Source: Gentiana macrophylla (Eukaryota > Streptophyta > Magnoliopsida > Gentianales > Gentianaceae). From it: 64,000 bases of DNA. The DNA lies in the NCBI GenBank assembly GCA_026214975.1, contig CM047806.1, positions 6,733,822 through 6,797,821 of the forward strand, given 5' to 3'. The notes under the pieces were generated by a model. The model was not told the origin of the DNA, ran no database searches, and was given only the letters and a program-made list of their open reading frames with translations. A program made the position numbers and the translations under genes. This document shows positions 21,701-32,931 of the stretch, piece after piece; position 1 is the first letter of the stretch, and each line of letters starts with the position of its first letter.

Positions 21701-24700
21701 TTTAAGGCTACATTGCCTTGTCTAGTCTTGGTTCCTCTTTGCACAATGGGGAACTGGATGAACGAAGTTTTCAGGCTGGGCTCCAGGGCTTAACGTTGTT
21801 GAGTATCATGGCTCAACTAAAGCAAGAAGCTTGATCCGTGAATACGAATGGAAAGGGACTACTAGGAAAACATCTTCCTACAAATTCAATGTCCTTTTAA
21901 CAACATATGAAATGGTTCTTGCTGACTCAGCTTGTCTTCGTAAAATTCCATGGGAAGGTCTTGTGGTTGATGAAGGCCATAGGCTCAAAAACTCTGAGAG
22001 CAAGTTGTTTACCATACTGAATAACTTCTCTTTCCAGCATCGTGTATTGATGACCGGTACTCCCCTACAGAACAATATTGGGGAGATGTTTAATCTCTTG
22101 CATTTCTTGCAACCGGATTTATTTCCATCACAATCTTCATTTGAAGAAAAGTTTAATGATCTTACAAGTGCCGAAAAAGTCGAAGAATTAAAGAAGCTTG
22201 TTTTTCCACATATGCTGCGTAGGCTAAAGAAAGACGCGATGCAGAATATTCCACTGAAAACCGAAAGAATGGTTCCTGTTGAGTTGTCTTCAGTTCAATC
22301 TGAAATTTATCGTGCAATGCTCACTAAGAACTACAAGATTTTACGTAGCATGGGAAAAGGCGTGGAAAAACAATTGCAGCTGAATATCATCATGCAGTTG
22401 AGAAAGGTCTGTAATCACCCTTATCTGATTCCGGGAACCGAGCCTGATTCTGGATCAATCGAATTCCTTCATGAAACGAGAATAAAGGCTTCAGCAAAGC
22501 TAAGTTTATTGCATTTGATGCTTAAAGCCCTAAAAAAAGAAGGGCATAGGGTCCTTATATTCTCACAAATGACCAAGTTACTTGATATTTTAGAGGATTA
22601 TCTAGCCATTGAATTCGGACATGGGACCTACGAAAGGGTCGATGGATCGGTATCAGTATCTGATCGTCAAGCAGCGATTAACCGGTTCAATCAAGACAAA
22701 AGCCGGTTTGTATTCCTCTTGTCAACTCGTGCTTGTGGCCTCGGGATCAATCTAGCCACTGCTGATACGGTTATTATATACGATTCTGACTTCAACCCAC
22801 ATGCAGATATACAAGCAATGAATAGGGCACACAGGATAGGTCAGACAAACAAACTTATTGTCTATAGGCTTTTCGCTCGTGCTAGTGTTGAGGAGCGATC
22901 TTGCAACTTGCTCAGAAGAAATTAATGCTCGATCGGCTTTTCATCAGCAAGTCCGGTTCCCAGAAAGAACTTGAGGACATTCTAAAATGGGGAACAGATG
23001 AACTATTCAAAGACATTTCAAGAAAAGCTGTTGATGAAGAAGATGGGTATCATACCGAACATAAAAGAAAGAGAGTCGGAAGCCTTGGAGATGTTTATGA
23101 AGATAAATGTGCTGAGGAAACAAATAAGAATGTTTGGACTGAGATCGACATAAAAAAGTTGCTTGACCGATCAAATAACGTCTCATCTTCGTTTGATAAT
23201 GCTGAACTGGAATCCGAGAACGACATGCTCGGGAGCATTAAGGTATAATCTTTTATGTTCCTTTTATCAGATTCTATTTTTTCTGGTATAGACCTAAACG
23301 CTATTTTGATTCTGTACTCTACAATACAAATCTGAATAAAGAATCTTGAAGTTAATGCTCTTGATTTCGAGCTTATTTTTGGACTTTCGGTTTATGATGT
23401 CTCAGTCTGTGGAATGGAATGACGATTCATCTGATGAACAAGCTGGAGCAGTATCAACCGCCATTGCTATGGACATGACCTGTACACAAAACGACACGAT
23501 GACAGAAGATCGTGCAATAGGTAGCAATGAAGAAAATGTATGGGATAAGCTTCTTCAAAAGAGGTAATGAGCTCTCCTATCCTACGTGTAACAATATCAC
23601 ACATTTTTTTGCAGTTTGATTTACTATTTCATGACCTTTTGTTCCTTTTTAAGTTGATGTTGTTTAATCTTCTTAAACTGAACATTTTGTTTAAATGCAA
23701 GATGGCAAAACTATAAAGATGAGGAGGAAGAATCTCTTGGACGTGGAAAACGGCAAAGGAAAACTGTTTACTACAAGGAAGTGCATGTGCTAGATGCTGC
23801 TGGAACATTGAAGGAGGTAAATATCAAACATAAAGGGACTAAATTGTACATACTGAAACTTAAGGGACTAAATTGTACATACTGAAACACAATAAATCAA
23901 GAAATGAAATAGTAAGGCAGACAAAATCAAGTCTTTTGAATATCAGATGGACTATTTGTCAAGTGAAATATATCTGTCAATATGCTATACCATACTATCA
24001 AGTGTGCTAAACACTAACATTTGTTGTATAGAGAGTTTGTTGTATTTTGTTCCATCATAACGATTCTACATGTGACCTAACAGGACATTGTGTTAGACGA
24101 GTCAGAACCTGAACCCAAAGAAGAAGAAGAACCTGTCAAACAATATTCTAAAGCTGGAAGAGCTTTTAAAGCAAAATAGTGAGTTTGTCGTTAAAACTGT
24201 TTCTTCTTCTTTTCAATGGATTGTGGTGCTCTTCTTGCTGTAATTAGCCTTTGTGACGGTGTTTTGCATGTATTCATTTGACAGTTCAAATCTTCGAGAA
24301 AGACAAAAGAAGAGATTAGCTATGAGGAAGTCTGAAGAATGTGGAAAAGTGACAGCTGTACAACCTGGGAGTGCCAAGGTACGGTCTACTCTGTTTCTTT
24401 TATCAGATTATCTGTTTTACAAACTCAAACACCGTTTTTATTTATTTTAAAGAATTTTTATTCAGAGTGAAATGTATCAGAATCTATACAATGCATCATT
24501 TGAATAGAGAAATCTGTATTTTTGTGCGGTACATGTATGAAAAAGTAATTGAACTAGAAGGGGCAGGAAACGAAATAATAAGGCAGACAAAATCAAGCCT
24601 TTTGAATACAAGGATGACTATTTGTGAAGTAACATGTGTTTCAATATGCTATACTGTATTATCAAACACTAAGTTTTGTTGCATTGAAATTTTTGGTATA

Positions 24701-25258
24701 TATTGCTCCATCATAACGGTTTTATACATGACCTTACAGGACGTCGCATTACGTGTAGCAAAACCCGACAAAGAAGAACCTGTCAAGCAATATTCTAAAG
24801 CTGGAAAGGCCTTCAAAGAAAAATAGTGAGTTTGTAGTTAAAAATGATATCTTTTCATGTGTCTTTTGGCGCTTCAGTACATTATGATGACTGTTCTTGC
24901 CTGTAATTCAACCTTTGTAACGGTGTTTTGCTTGTTTTCTTTCGACAGTGCAATGCTTCGGGCCAGGCAGAAAAGGAGATTAGCAATGCCACATGTACAA
25001 CCTCCTTTGCTGCCAATACTATCGAATCAATGGACAGATGATGAGCTGGATCGCCTTTGGGTTGGTGTGAGAAGACATGGCCTTGACTGGGATGCAATAT
25101 TACGAGACCCGCAGCTTATGCTTTCGCCCTCAAAAAGTAGACAACAACTATCAAGAAGATGGGAGGAGAAAGAACAGATGAAGGCATTGGATGGCGTGAA
25201 TCCACCATTGCCAAATGACTATCATCGCGAAGATGTTGTTCGCCTTCATCTTCTGTAG
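18725..25258 (+). CDS. CHD3-type remodeller paralogue (gene B), shorter tandem copy of gene A, disrupted, possibly a pseudogene
   Basis: Same architecture as gene A, in direct orientation about 3.8 kb downstream. Exons: 18725-18817, 19760-19861, 19964-20155, 20763-23242, 23406-23563, 23702-23816, 24084-24178, 24285-24378, 24740-24825 and 24949-25258. It encodes a PHD finger ([25 protein letters not shown]), chromodomains ([27 protein letters not shown]), SNF2 core with DEMGLGKT (21638-21661), DEGH (21969-21980) and RAHRIGQ (about 22826-22846), then a SANT-like [21 protein letters not shown] near 25030. The PHD-to-chromodomain linker is much shorter: the 192-bp exon replaces about 900 bp. Frame breaks lie near 20795, 21005, 21288, 21765 and 22898, with an in-frame TAA at 21506. 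Helicase codons 21831-22895 are intact. The start follows an acceptor at 18688, but an in-frame extension upstream within the exon has no ATG. Confidence 0.75.
18886..19555 (+). repeat. Intronic tandem repeat of about five units, alternating about 150 and 110 bp
   Basis: Within intron 18818-19759 of gene B. Each unit contains a variant of GTTGTATAAAAGTTGTGTC, then TGAATTGGGATCCCTCTTGTGAAAATAGTGTTGTGATC, then TCAACGTTAAAACACGAGTGTCTTAA. Units begin near 18886, 19040, 19150, 19297 and 19408, so spacings alternate (about 154, 110, 147, 111). The long units carry an extra TGTATCTCTGTTAATTCT tail. This is a higher-order minisatellite. Confidence 0.8.
24084..25000 (+). repeat. In-phase tandem duplication of an exon pair in gene B
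   Basis: Exons 24084-24178 and 24285-24378 recur as 24740-24825 and the start of 24949-25258, offset about 656-664 bp. Both encode [11 protein letters not shown] followed by (R/K)AFK(A/E)K and an LR(E/A)RQK(K/R)RLAM stretch. Parts of the upstream introns are also duplicated (AAGGCAGACAAAATCAAG at about 23912 and 24580). Junction phases are identical, so splicing all four exons keeps the frame. Gene A has this exon pair once (12148-12236 plus the start of 12503). Confidence 0.85.
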
Positions 25259-26220
25259 GAATCTCCAAAAGATTGATGCAGGCCCAAACACTGCAAAGAA
25301 GTCCTTCCTCTGCATTCAGAAGCTATTCTCTGGTGGCATCCTCCACAGTTTTGCCCTCATCAACCACCTCATCCTCCACATTGACAAATCTACAAACACT
25401 TAATATGCACAACAACAGGCAACTAACTAGTATGAATCAGATTCCCCTACCCCTGTGCCGCAGAGTAATGAAGCTAGTCTCCTAATCCTGTGCCTCGGAG
25501 TAATGAAGCTACTCTTAACAGACTAGCTAGTAATCTGCCCCACTGGCCCGACCGGTGATATTGGCACGCACCACTGGAAATTCAGCACATGATCATGTGG
25601 AGGATGGTGATGATGATTCATCAGAGAAAACTGTATCAGACCATCGTGGCTGACCATTGATTCGCACATTCTTGATTCTGGTTCGAGTAAATCAGTGCTC
25701 ATTGAATCCATTAATTGTAGAACCAGTTATTGTTTAGAGCTGTTATGAAGGAAAGAAGAAGATTTTTGGTACAAGGCAGGCAGCTAGGCACCTCCTTTGT
25801 TCCTTGTCAGAGCACTTGCAGAAACCGGCTCGGAGATTGTCAGAGCCGCCCATGTAACGAGACTGAAGCTTCAATCTTAGCATTTTCCAAGGTTGAAAAC
25901 AATTCCAACAGTACCCTTTTAACCGCAAATACGAACAATTTATCGTCTTACAAACAACTGTTGGCTTATTATCACCTTCTCCAGAAGTGTTAAAGTTGGA
26001 GGAGGATGATGATCCATGTCTTGAGGCTGTTGAGCAGGGAGAATATCAGAGAGCTTATTATGCGTTGATGAAGCTTGTAGTGTACTTCCGGTGAAAGTAA
26101 CCGGGATTCAAGCAAAACACAGTCGAATCCTTCTCGAGCAAGGCAGTGTGATGATGATGATCATGAAGTATCATCGAATGGAACCATCCCAGACCACCGT
26201 GAATGCAAGCATATATGATG
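25259..26220 (+). pseudogene. Degraded C-terminal region of gene B
   Basis: After the stop at 25256-25258 the reading frame is lost, but nucleotide similarity to the gene A C-terminus resumes. Examples are AACAGTACCCTTTTAACCGCAAAT near 25908 against the gene A stretch near 14592, TTAAAGTTGGAGGAGGATGA near 25990 against 14680, and GATTCAAGCAAAACACAGTC near 26105 against 14850. Several indels and stops separate these blocks, and the LPHWLR segment is missing. The tail is either decayed or non-coding. Confidence 0.65.
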
Positions 26221-26779
26221 AGGTCAAGATTCTGTCTGAATCTGCAATGAAAAGTTACGTGCAGATCAAGCAACATGGTTTTTTCTTCAGTATCATCACA
26301 AAATGTACAAAATTTTCTTTAGTCTATATGTAATGATTATATCAATGGACACTTATTGACTCGACACTTTGAGAATAAGTTATATCTATAATCGATAGAG
26401 TTCCGTTTCGGATTTATGGTGGCGTAATTCCGAAATTAAGAAGTTGTGTAGAAATGTTCTGTTTGATGAATATTTTATTCAATTTATCATAACTAGTGGT
26501 TATAGGTTCATGGTCCCCGGGTTGGCTCCTAACACGTGAGTGAATTCTCGTATTTTAGAACTCGATAATAAATTAAATAGTTGGTCTATTTAATGAATAT
26601 ACGGATATTACTTATTTGGTAATAATATGTAATATAGAATAGATATTTGGGAAAGAAATTTCTACGACGAAAAAAACATAAAATGGGCCTCAGCATGACA
26701 TTTTTCTTTTTCAGATGTTATATAAAGGACAAAAACAAAATATTTGGACAAAAATACCCTTGTTACTTTTTACCCTTCT

Positions 26780-27175
26780 ACAAATAGTAATAAATGAAGA
26801 AACAAGAAGAATGTATTTATAAAATATCGTAACATCCAATGAAAAAGTAATGAACGGCTAAAAACAAGTAAGAATGTACTTTTATTTGTTAAAAAAAAAG
26901 TAAGAATAACCCGTAAAATGTCAGAATTAGGTAATGTATTTCTAACATTAAAATGTCAGAACATCCAATAAACAAATAAGAATGTTCTAAGAAGAGGTAG
27001 TAATGTACCGTAAAATGTCGTAACATCCTCGTAATATTCTCGTAATGTACCGTAAAACGAGCCCGTAAAATATAGTAACAGCCCGTAAAATATAGTAACG
27101 GCCATTAAACAAGTCGTAACATTCTCGTAAGGTGTCGTAACATCCTAAAAATGTAATAACGTAATAGTAACAACC
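26780..27175. repeat. Degenerate short repeats around the core GTAACATCC / GTAAAATGTCGTAAC
   Basis: Within about 400 bp, variants of TAAAATGTCGTAACATCC, GTAATGTACCGTAAAA and CCCGTAAAATATAGTAAC recur many times with irregular spacing. It is not a clean tandem array. It may be a decayed minisatellite or part of an unrecognised transposon. Confidence 0.6.
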
Positions 27176-28260
27176 CTAAACTTTCTCAAAAAAAAAAAAA
27201 ATCATCCATACGCAGGTTTCTTCTCCGGCGGCCTTGTCTTCTCCGGCCGGCCTGTACATTTGCACCTCCGGTGGTTCCCCTGTCAATTCAGCCCCAGCCC
27301 CAACAAACCATCGCCGTCCGGATTGAACGGAACAGTGGATTTGTGAGGCCTTGATTTTCTGGGATTTTGAAGGTTTTTGCTCCAATTTGAAGGTTGAAGC
27401 AATGAATGGGGTATAAACGGCTGGAACAAAATTTGTGAAGAGGCGTTTAGGTTTTTTGAACGCCTCCTCTCAACGTAATTAAAAGGGTATATCGGTAAGT
27501 TTGCATAATGTTTTTCCTAATTAATATCTAGTGTTTTAACCTGATAATTGAATTAATACGTCCTTTCGGCAAAAAAACTAAAGATATTTTCTATTATCCC
27601 AATTGGCATAAAAAAATGACGCCATATTTTTCTTATTTTGGAAAAAGAAATTTTTTCCTAATTAATTATAATGTGGATAATATAATTATTTATGTGTTAA
27701 ATAATTATAAATAAGAAATTAGTTTTCTTGTTGGATAAATAGAATTTTTTTTTCCTATTGATAAATATTATATTTTCCTTAAAGGAAAAAATAAATATGT
27801 GTGTATAAGATAAACTCTCAAACTATTTGGTTATTAGCTCCCAACACAAAATAAGTTGAAATCCAACGCCATTTATGATATAAAAAAAAAAGGACGCAAG
27901 TTTTTTTTGAAATGAGACAGAAATATTGTTTTCTTGTCTTAGCTATTGGGAAGGAAAAAAAACTAGGTTTTTCTTGAACGCATATTCGAGGAGTGTTCGA
28001 ATACAAGATCGACGTCCACCAGTCGTCGCTTGGAGATACAATCCGGAAGATCATGACATCTCGATTCGGTTGGGTAATCTTGTAACCTTCTTTTAAGGTA
28101 TTAATTAATCGCTTCATCGCTTAATTAGATCGCAAAATTCATGCTTCCTCTATAGATCTTGATCTAATCAAGATCTAGATGAATCTGTGTGGTTCTCGAC
28201 TCGACTCGATTCATTCGAATCGGGTTTTGGATCGGATTCGATTCCGGCATCTCCAAAGTA

Positions 28261-28470
28261 GCTTCTATGATAGAGACTCTCTTATAGGGAGAGGTCTACG
28301 TGGCATCATCTCGACCACACAGCTTCATTCTCAGCACTTTATCAGTGGTACATATCATGCCACATAAGAACTTCCTACAAGAAATTCCCTACCTTAGAAT
28401 TTCCCCCTTCGGGAAGTTCTATGATAGAGACTCCACTTGTAGTGAGAGGTCTCGCGTGGCATCATCCAAG
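28261..28470 (+). repeat. Pair of about 50-bp direct repeats, 158 bp apart
   Basis: TTCTATGATAGAGACTC, then GAGAGGTCT, then CGTGGCATCATC occurs at about 28262-28310 and again at about 28419-28468 with small differences. No coding content is supported. It lies close to the left end of the nested retrotransposon block. Confidence 0.7.
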
Positions 28471-28890
28471 GAACACTTGATTCGCTCACGCCTAAAATCT
28501 GAGCAAAAAGTCGGGATTCGAATAAGAAAATCCAAGGAACAAAACAACCATTACCTTGAGGACTTCGCCTACCACGGTAGGAAGGACGGTGGGAAGAAAC
28601 GGAAATCCTCGCCTATGTGGATGTTTCAAATCTTCAAGTAATCGTGAACAAAACCGTATGTGAGATGCTTGTAACTTTCAATGGTTTGCTTTTCTCATTA
28701 AAGAGAAATAGTCTTGTCCTTCAATGTATTTAGCGAAAGCTGATCTTCTATTAGTCTTTTGAATGATTGACGATTTAGTTTGGTCTAATCAAAATAATGT
28801 TGTTTTTGTGTAGCTTTTGATTTAAAATATTTGTCTGAATTATTCTCTGTAAAATATTTGTTGACTTGCAACTTTAATAGATGTCTTATT

Positions 28891-29637
28891 TGTTGAACAA
28901 TTGGGGTTTGGATAACAACAACAATGTCGAAAACGCAGGAAAAACTAAAACGCAGAAATTTGATTTGCTTGATATGAACGTAGAATCATGTAAACACTTT
29001 CCTACAAAAGTTATTTGCCCTTCATCGAATGCCTAGGGTGTCACAAATACTTTTGTGAGATAAGACTACGCTTTCCTTCAAATTTAGGCACAAAAGATGA
29101 AGAATACTCTTGGAGATAGTTTGTAATATGTTTTTTCTCTCAAAGATGAATGTGCACTTTTCCTATGTTTAAAGCACTCCAAAAGATCAGATATATAGGT
29201 TGAAAAACCGACCTTTTATGTATACAACCTTTGGAAAACAAGTTACATACATAAAACAGTTGAAAAGGATGAAAAGACACACCATTTCAGAATTTCGCCC
29301 ACAAAGGGCGCTGTGTGGCCACTGTGAAAACCAAAATCGACCAAAACTTTCTCGATCAAATTTCAGACAAAAATTCCCACAAAGGGAGTGCTATAGTGAC
29401 AAAGGCCACTGTCACTGCTTCTCCAAATTCTGAATTTTGGTCCTTTAAGTGGATTTTCGATCCTTTAAGTGTTTTTCCCGAACTATACTTGATCATTTAA
29501 ATCCAAGAAACTTGTAAATACTTATATGAGCGTACACTCAGTACCTCCAAACTCATATTATAGCATTCCGAGTTCACCCATCTTTGTACCAAACCCCGAT
29601 TACATAAATGAACATGGTAACACTTAAATCACCAACA
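28891..29637 (-). repeat. 3' LTR of Copia-B (747 bp)
   Basis: Nearly identical to 62812-63553, with TG...CA termini and short inverted ends TGTTG/CAACA. A TATATA at about 29191 on the antisense strand is a candidate promoter TATA box. The adjacent purine-rich tract lies at 29638-29650. Confidence 0.92.
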
Positions 29638-29650
29638 ATCCTCCCCATTT
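29638..29650 (-). other. Polypurine tract of Copia-B
   Basis: Minus-strand AAATGGGGAGGAT directly before the 3' LTR, the expected plus-strand priming site. Confidence 0.85.
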
Positions 29651-30178
29651 AAGTGTAATCCTTGGTTTAGTGAAGAAACAATCAAAACATAACAACTCAT
29701 GCATCAATGATAATGTCACGAAGATTGAATTATTACCTAGTAATATTACACATTTCAAATATTCGAGTATTGGGGTGTGTCTAAGCATTGAACCCTTTTA
29801 CACGCTTTGAATACATGAAGATAACATACACAATGAGTTAATATAACTCCAAAAGCTTATTCTTGACACTAATTATTCAGCCTTGTTTCCATATCCATTC
29901 ATGAGCATATAGAAAGCCAACTCTCGAACTTCCTTGAAGCGCCAAACTTCATACTCATATAGGTGAGCCTTTATATTATCCTCGCACTGCAATTGCACTT
30001 TGTCAAAGACTCATTAAGAAGAAGAAACCCTTCATCCTTAACTTACAGGTAATAGCACATACCTCGGGATAATATCATGTGCTCAAATCTAGATAATAGG
30101 CCTTCCACATTGAATTCTGCCTCTAACATTATATTAGAAGGGAATTGGGTATCCTATCACCAAGATTCAAATGAGTTG
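29651..30178 (-). other. Copia-B 3' untranslated segment between RNase H and PPT
   Basis: No gene is seen here. It continues the copia sequence cut by Athila-1: the RNase H frame from 55206 onward ends VIGMGL, and the minus strand below 30178 continues with a few LNLGDRIPNSLL-like codons before a stop. The rest is AT-rich 3' UTR. Confidence 0.65.
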
Positions 30179-30994
30179 TAAACTGATAGCAAAATAACTA
30201 ACTGCTAACTTTAACCGACAGAGTATCGAATCAACAGTAGTATAGTGATAGCAAGGTCGAATCCACAGGGAATAACGTTTAAGTACCAAAGTCGACGTAG
30301 AACTTAGTTTAGGTCAAGATTGCGGTGGAGAGATATTACACTAAAGGCGTAAAGTAAAAATTAGCCGACGGTTGTAGTTCTAGTTATTAAAAGGTATAGC
30401 CGAATTATGATCCAACGAGTTATTTTTACCCTAAGGGAAGACTTGACAAGGAGCGTGTTTTAACCAACCTTCCTTTCCATAGTAATTTTAACGACATCCA
30501 CGGGTGCCAACTCCTAATTCGGTGTTAAGATCTCAACAACTCTCACTAACACCCTATGTGAAGTTAATTAATTTTCCTTTAGAAAACCGATTAACCCAAC
30601 ATGATTACGCTCTTAGAGTCGCCGAACAACGATGACAAACCTCAGTATTGGAAACGGTCCTAACAACTAGGCCGAATCTACGCAACGATCCTAAAACCCT
30701 TTTCCCACATCTCACCGCAAAATGCATCTATAGGTTCGATATGTGTGACGATGAAACTAAATGATCGCTTTAATTCAAAGACGTTCGATTAAGTTTTAGG
30801 ACGTTGATTACTCATTAAAACATTATTTTACGTGCTACACAACTCCCGCTTAATCCCCTTTGCATGCGTTTTACTCGCTTTTACATAATTCGACTATACG
30901 TGACGCTTAGCTATTCATTTTGGCGATAATAACGGAATGATTAATGGAAATTATATTAACGATTTAAAAGTAAAAGCGAATTCATTTTTTTATA

Positions 30995-31012
30995 AGTACA
31001 TATATATATATA

Positions 31013-31048
<36 letters not shown>

Positions 31049-31408
31049 TATAGCTAATAATATATATAAGTGCATAAAAGTAAATATACTATACATATAT
31101 ATATAAGTGCGTAAAAGTAAATAATGTAAGTAAATGCGTAAAAGAAAATATATATATATATATATAACTAATTATAAAAGGAATAACTTAAAAAGAAATA
31201 AAAACAAAACAAACAAGAAAAGAAAAATATAGATTATATATATGTATATATTAGGTACATATATATATACTAGGTACATATATATATATATATATATATA
31301 TATGATACGTATATATATATTATACTATATTTCTATATATATAAATAGCTAATATAACATAAATAACATAAAAAGAAACAAAATACAAAACAAAGGAAAA
31401 ATATATAG

Positions 31409-31452
<44 letters not shown>

Positions 31453-31460
31453 GTATATGT
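30995..31460. repeat. (TA)n-rich block in the Athila-1 3' LTR
   Basis: Long alternating TA tracts separated by TAAATA and AAAACAAAAC segments. The counterpart lies at about 53305-53765, where tract lengths differ, as expected for unstable microsatellites. Confidence 0.9.
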
Positions 31461-31796
31461 ATATATATATATCAATATGCTAAAAAAACAAAACAAAACA
31501 AGAAAGTAATAATTTTATAAAATTACCCGATTACAATTGTTGATTCCGGTATTGTAGTCTTCCTGGACATTACAACAACGACTACAAAGAACACCGAGCT
31601 ACCGATAATTTCCCAAAGATTACAACGATACTACTATCTTTGCTAAATTATTTCCGGCATAATGCCAATTATTAAAACTAAAAGAAAAAACGAGAGAGAT
31701 ATATATATATATATATACACAGAAAATATATATATATATAAAAGGGTGCCCCCCATCTCTGCAAATGATCTGTATATATAAGCAAAGATTTAAATG

Positions 31797-31829
31797 CCGG
31801 ATCGATCCGGGTAGAGTCGGATCGATCCG
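31797..31829. promoter_or_regulatory. Paired palindromes in the Athila-1 LTR
   Basis: CCGGATCGATCCGG (31797-31810) and CGGATCGATCCG (31818-31829), centres 20 bp apart, just upstream of the TATATATA box on the element's strand. Kept in the other LTR at 54080-54111. A binding site for a dimeric regulator is an inference. Confidence 0.5.
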
Positions 31830-32917
31830 TGCAAATCCTAACTGATTCTATCCAAATCTTCTGATGATTTGACATATATTGGATTAAAACTTCAAAATTT
31901 ATATCTTGAGTTGTAGACTTCAAAAATTGCAAACGAAATGCCAAAATTACGGTCTCGAGAAACTCTACAACTTTCATGAAGGACTCTTCTTCAGAAAACG
32001 CCTTCTTGAGTACCTCGTGTTCCTCCGAGCGTTTTGCGACATTTTTACGAAATTGAATCAATTAGCCAATTGACCACCATTTGAGTTGTAGAAGTCCGAT
32101 TGACTTGATTCAAAATCCATTGGAAATCTTTCTTGAAGATATACAACTTTTATTAAGGAAACTTCTTCAGAAAATATCGTTTTGATGAGCCATTCGTATG
32201 TCGTGTCGCTTTCGGATTTTTACTATTACGAATCGATTAGCCACTTGGTCATAACTTGAGTTGTAGACCTCCAATTGACGTGATTCAAAATACGCTGGAA
32301 AGCTCTATCAAAGATCTACAACTTTCATTAAGAACACTTTCTCTGAAAACGTCATTTTGACGAGCCATTCCCAATACGTGTCGCTTTCGGATTGACCACT
32401 TGATCTAGTGACGTTTCATATCTTGAGTTCTAGAAGTCCAATTGACGTGATTCAAAGTGCGTCGGAACTTTTATATGAAGATCTACGACTTTCATTAAGG
32501 CCACTTCTTCAGAAAATGCCGTTTTGATAGGCAATTCCCATCGATACTCGGGATTTTCATTCTTAAGAAACGATTAACCCTTTGATCATTTGAATTAGTG
32601 ACACTTTATAACTTCCTTCCAACGACTCGAATTGACTTCAAAAAGTGTCTATACTCGGGATTTCAGTTCATCTTAGGATTCTGCAAAGAAATAAACAGAA
32701 AATACCCACACATAAAACAGACACGACACTCCGGTCACTAAAACCGGTACAAAACTAACTAAAACTTATAAAACTACGATAATTTATATAATAACTACTA
32801 CTTATATATTTTTATGAAACTTAGGAATTAACGACTCGAAATGATACAAAAGTGCTCAAAATGATATCGAAAACGGTGAAAAAGTTATAAAAATAATCGT
32901 GAATTTTTCCGTTATCA

Positions 32918-32931
32918 CAACCCCCACTTAG
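32918..32931 (-). other. Polypurine tract of Athila-1
   Basis: Minus-strand CTAAGTGGGGGTTG immediately before the 3' LTR, the expected site for plus-strand priming. Confidence 0.85.

Larger units (their letters stand above)
26334..28890. other. Gene-poor AT-rich spacer
   Basis: No supported gene. It holds the GTAACATCC-rich patch (26780-27175), a GC-richer island at 27210-27320, and LTR-like sequence at about 27960-28190 that I cannot assign. A pair of direct repeats lies at 28261 and 28419. Open frames at 27176-27385 and 28300-28641 carry no recognisable domains. Confidence 0.55.
30184..32917 (-). repeat. 3' LTR of Athila-1 (2734 bp)
   Basis: Collinear with 52498-55200. Contains the AT-rich block at 30995-31460, two GGATCGATCC palindromes at 31797-31829 and an antisense TATATATA at about 31773-31781. 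Confidence 0.95.
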
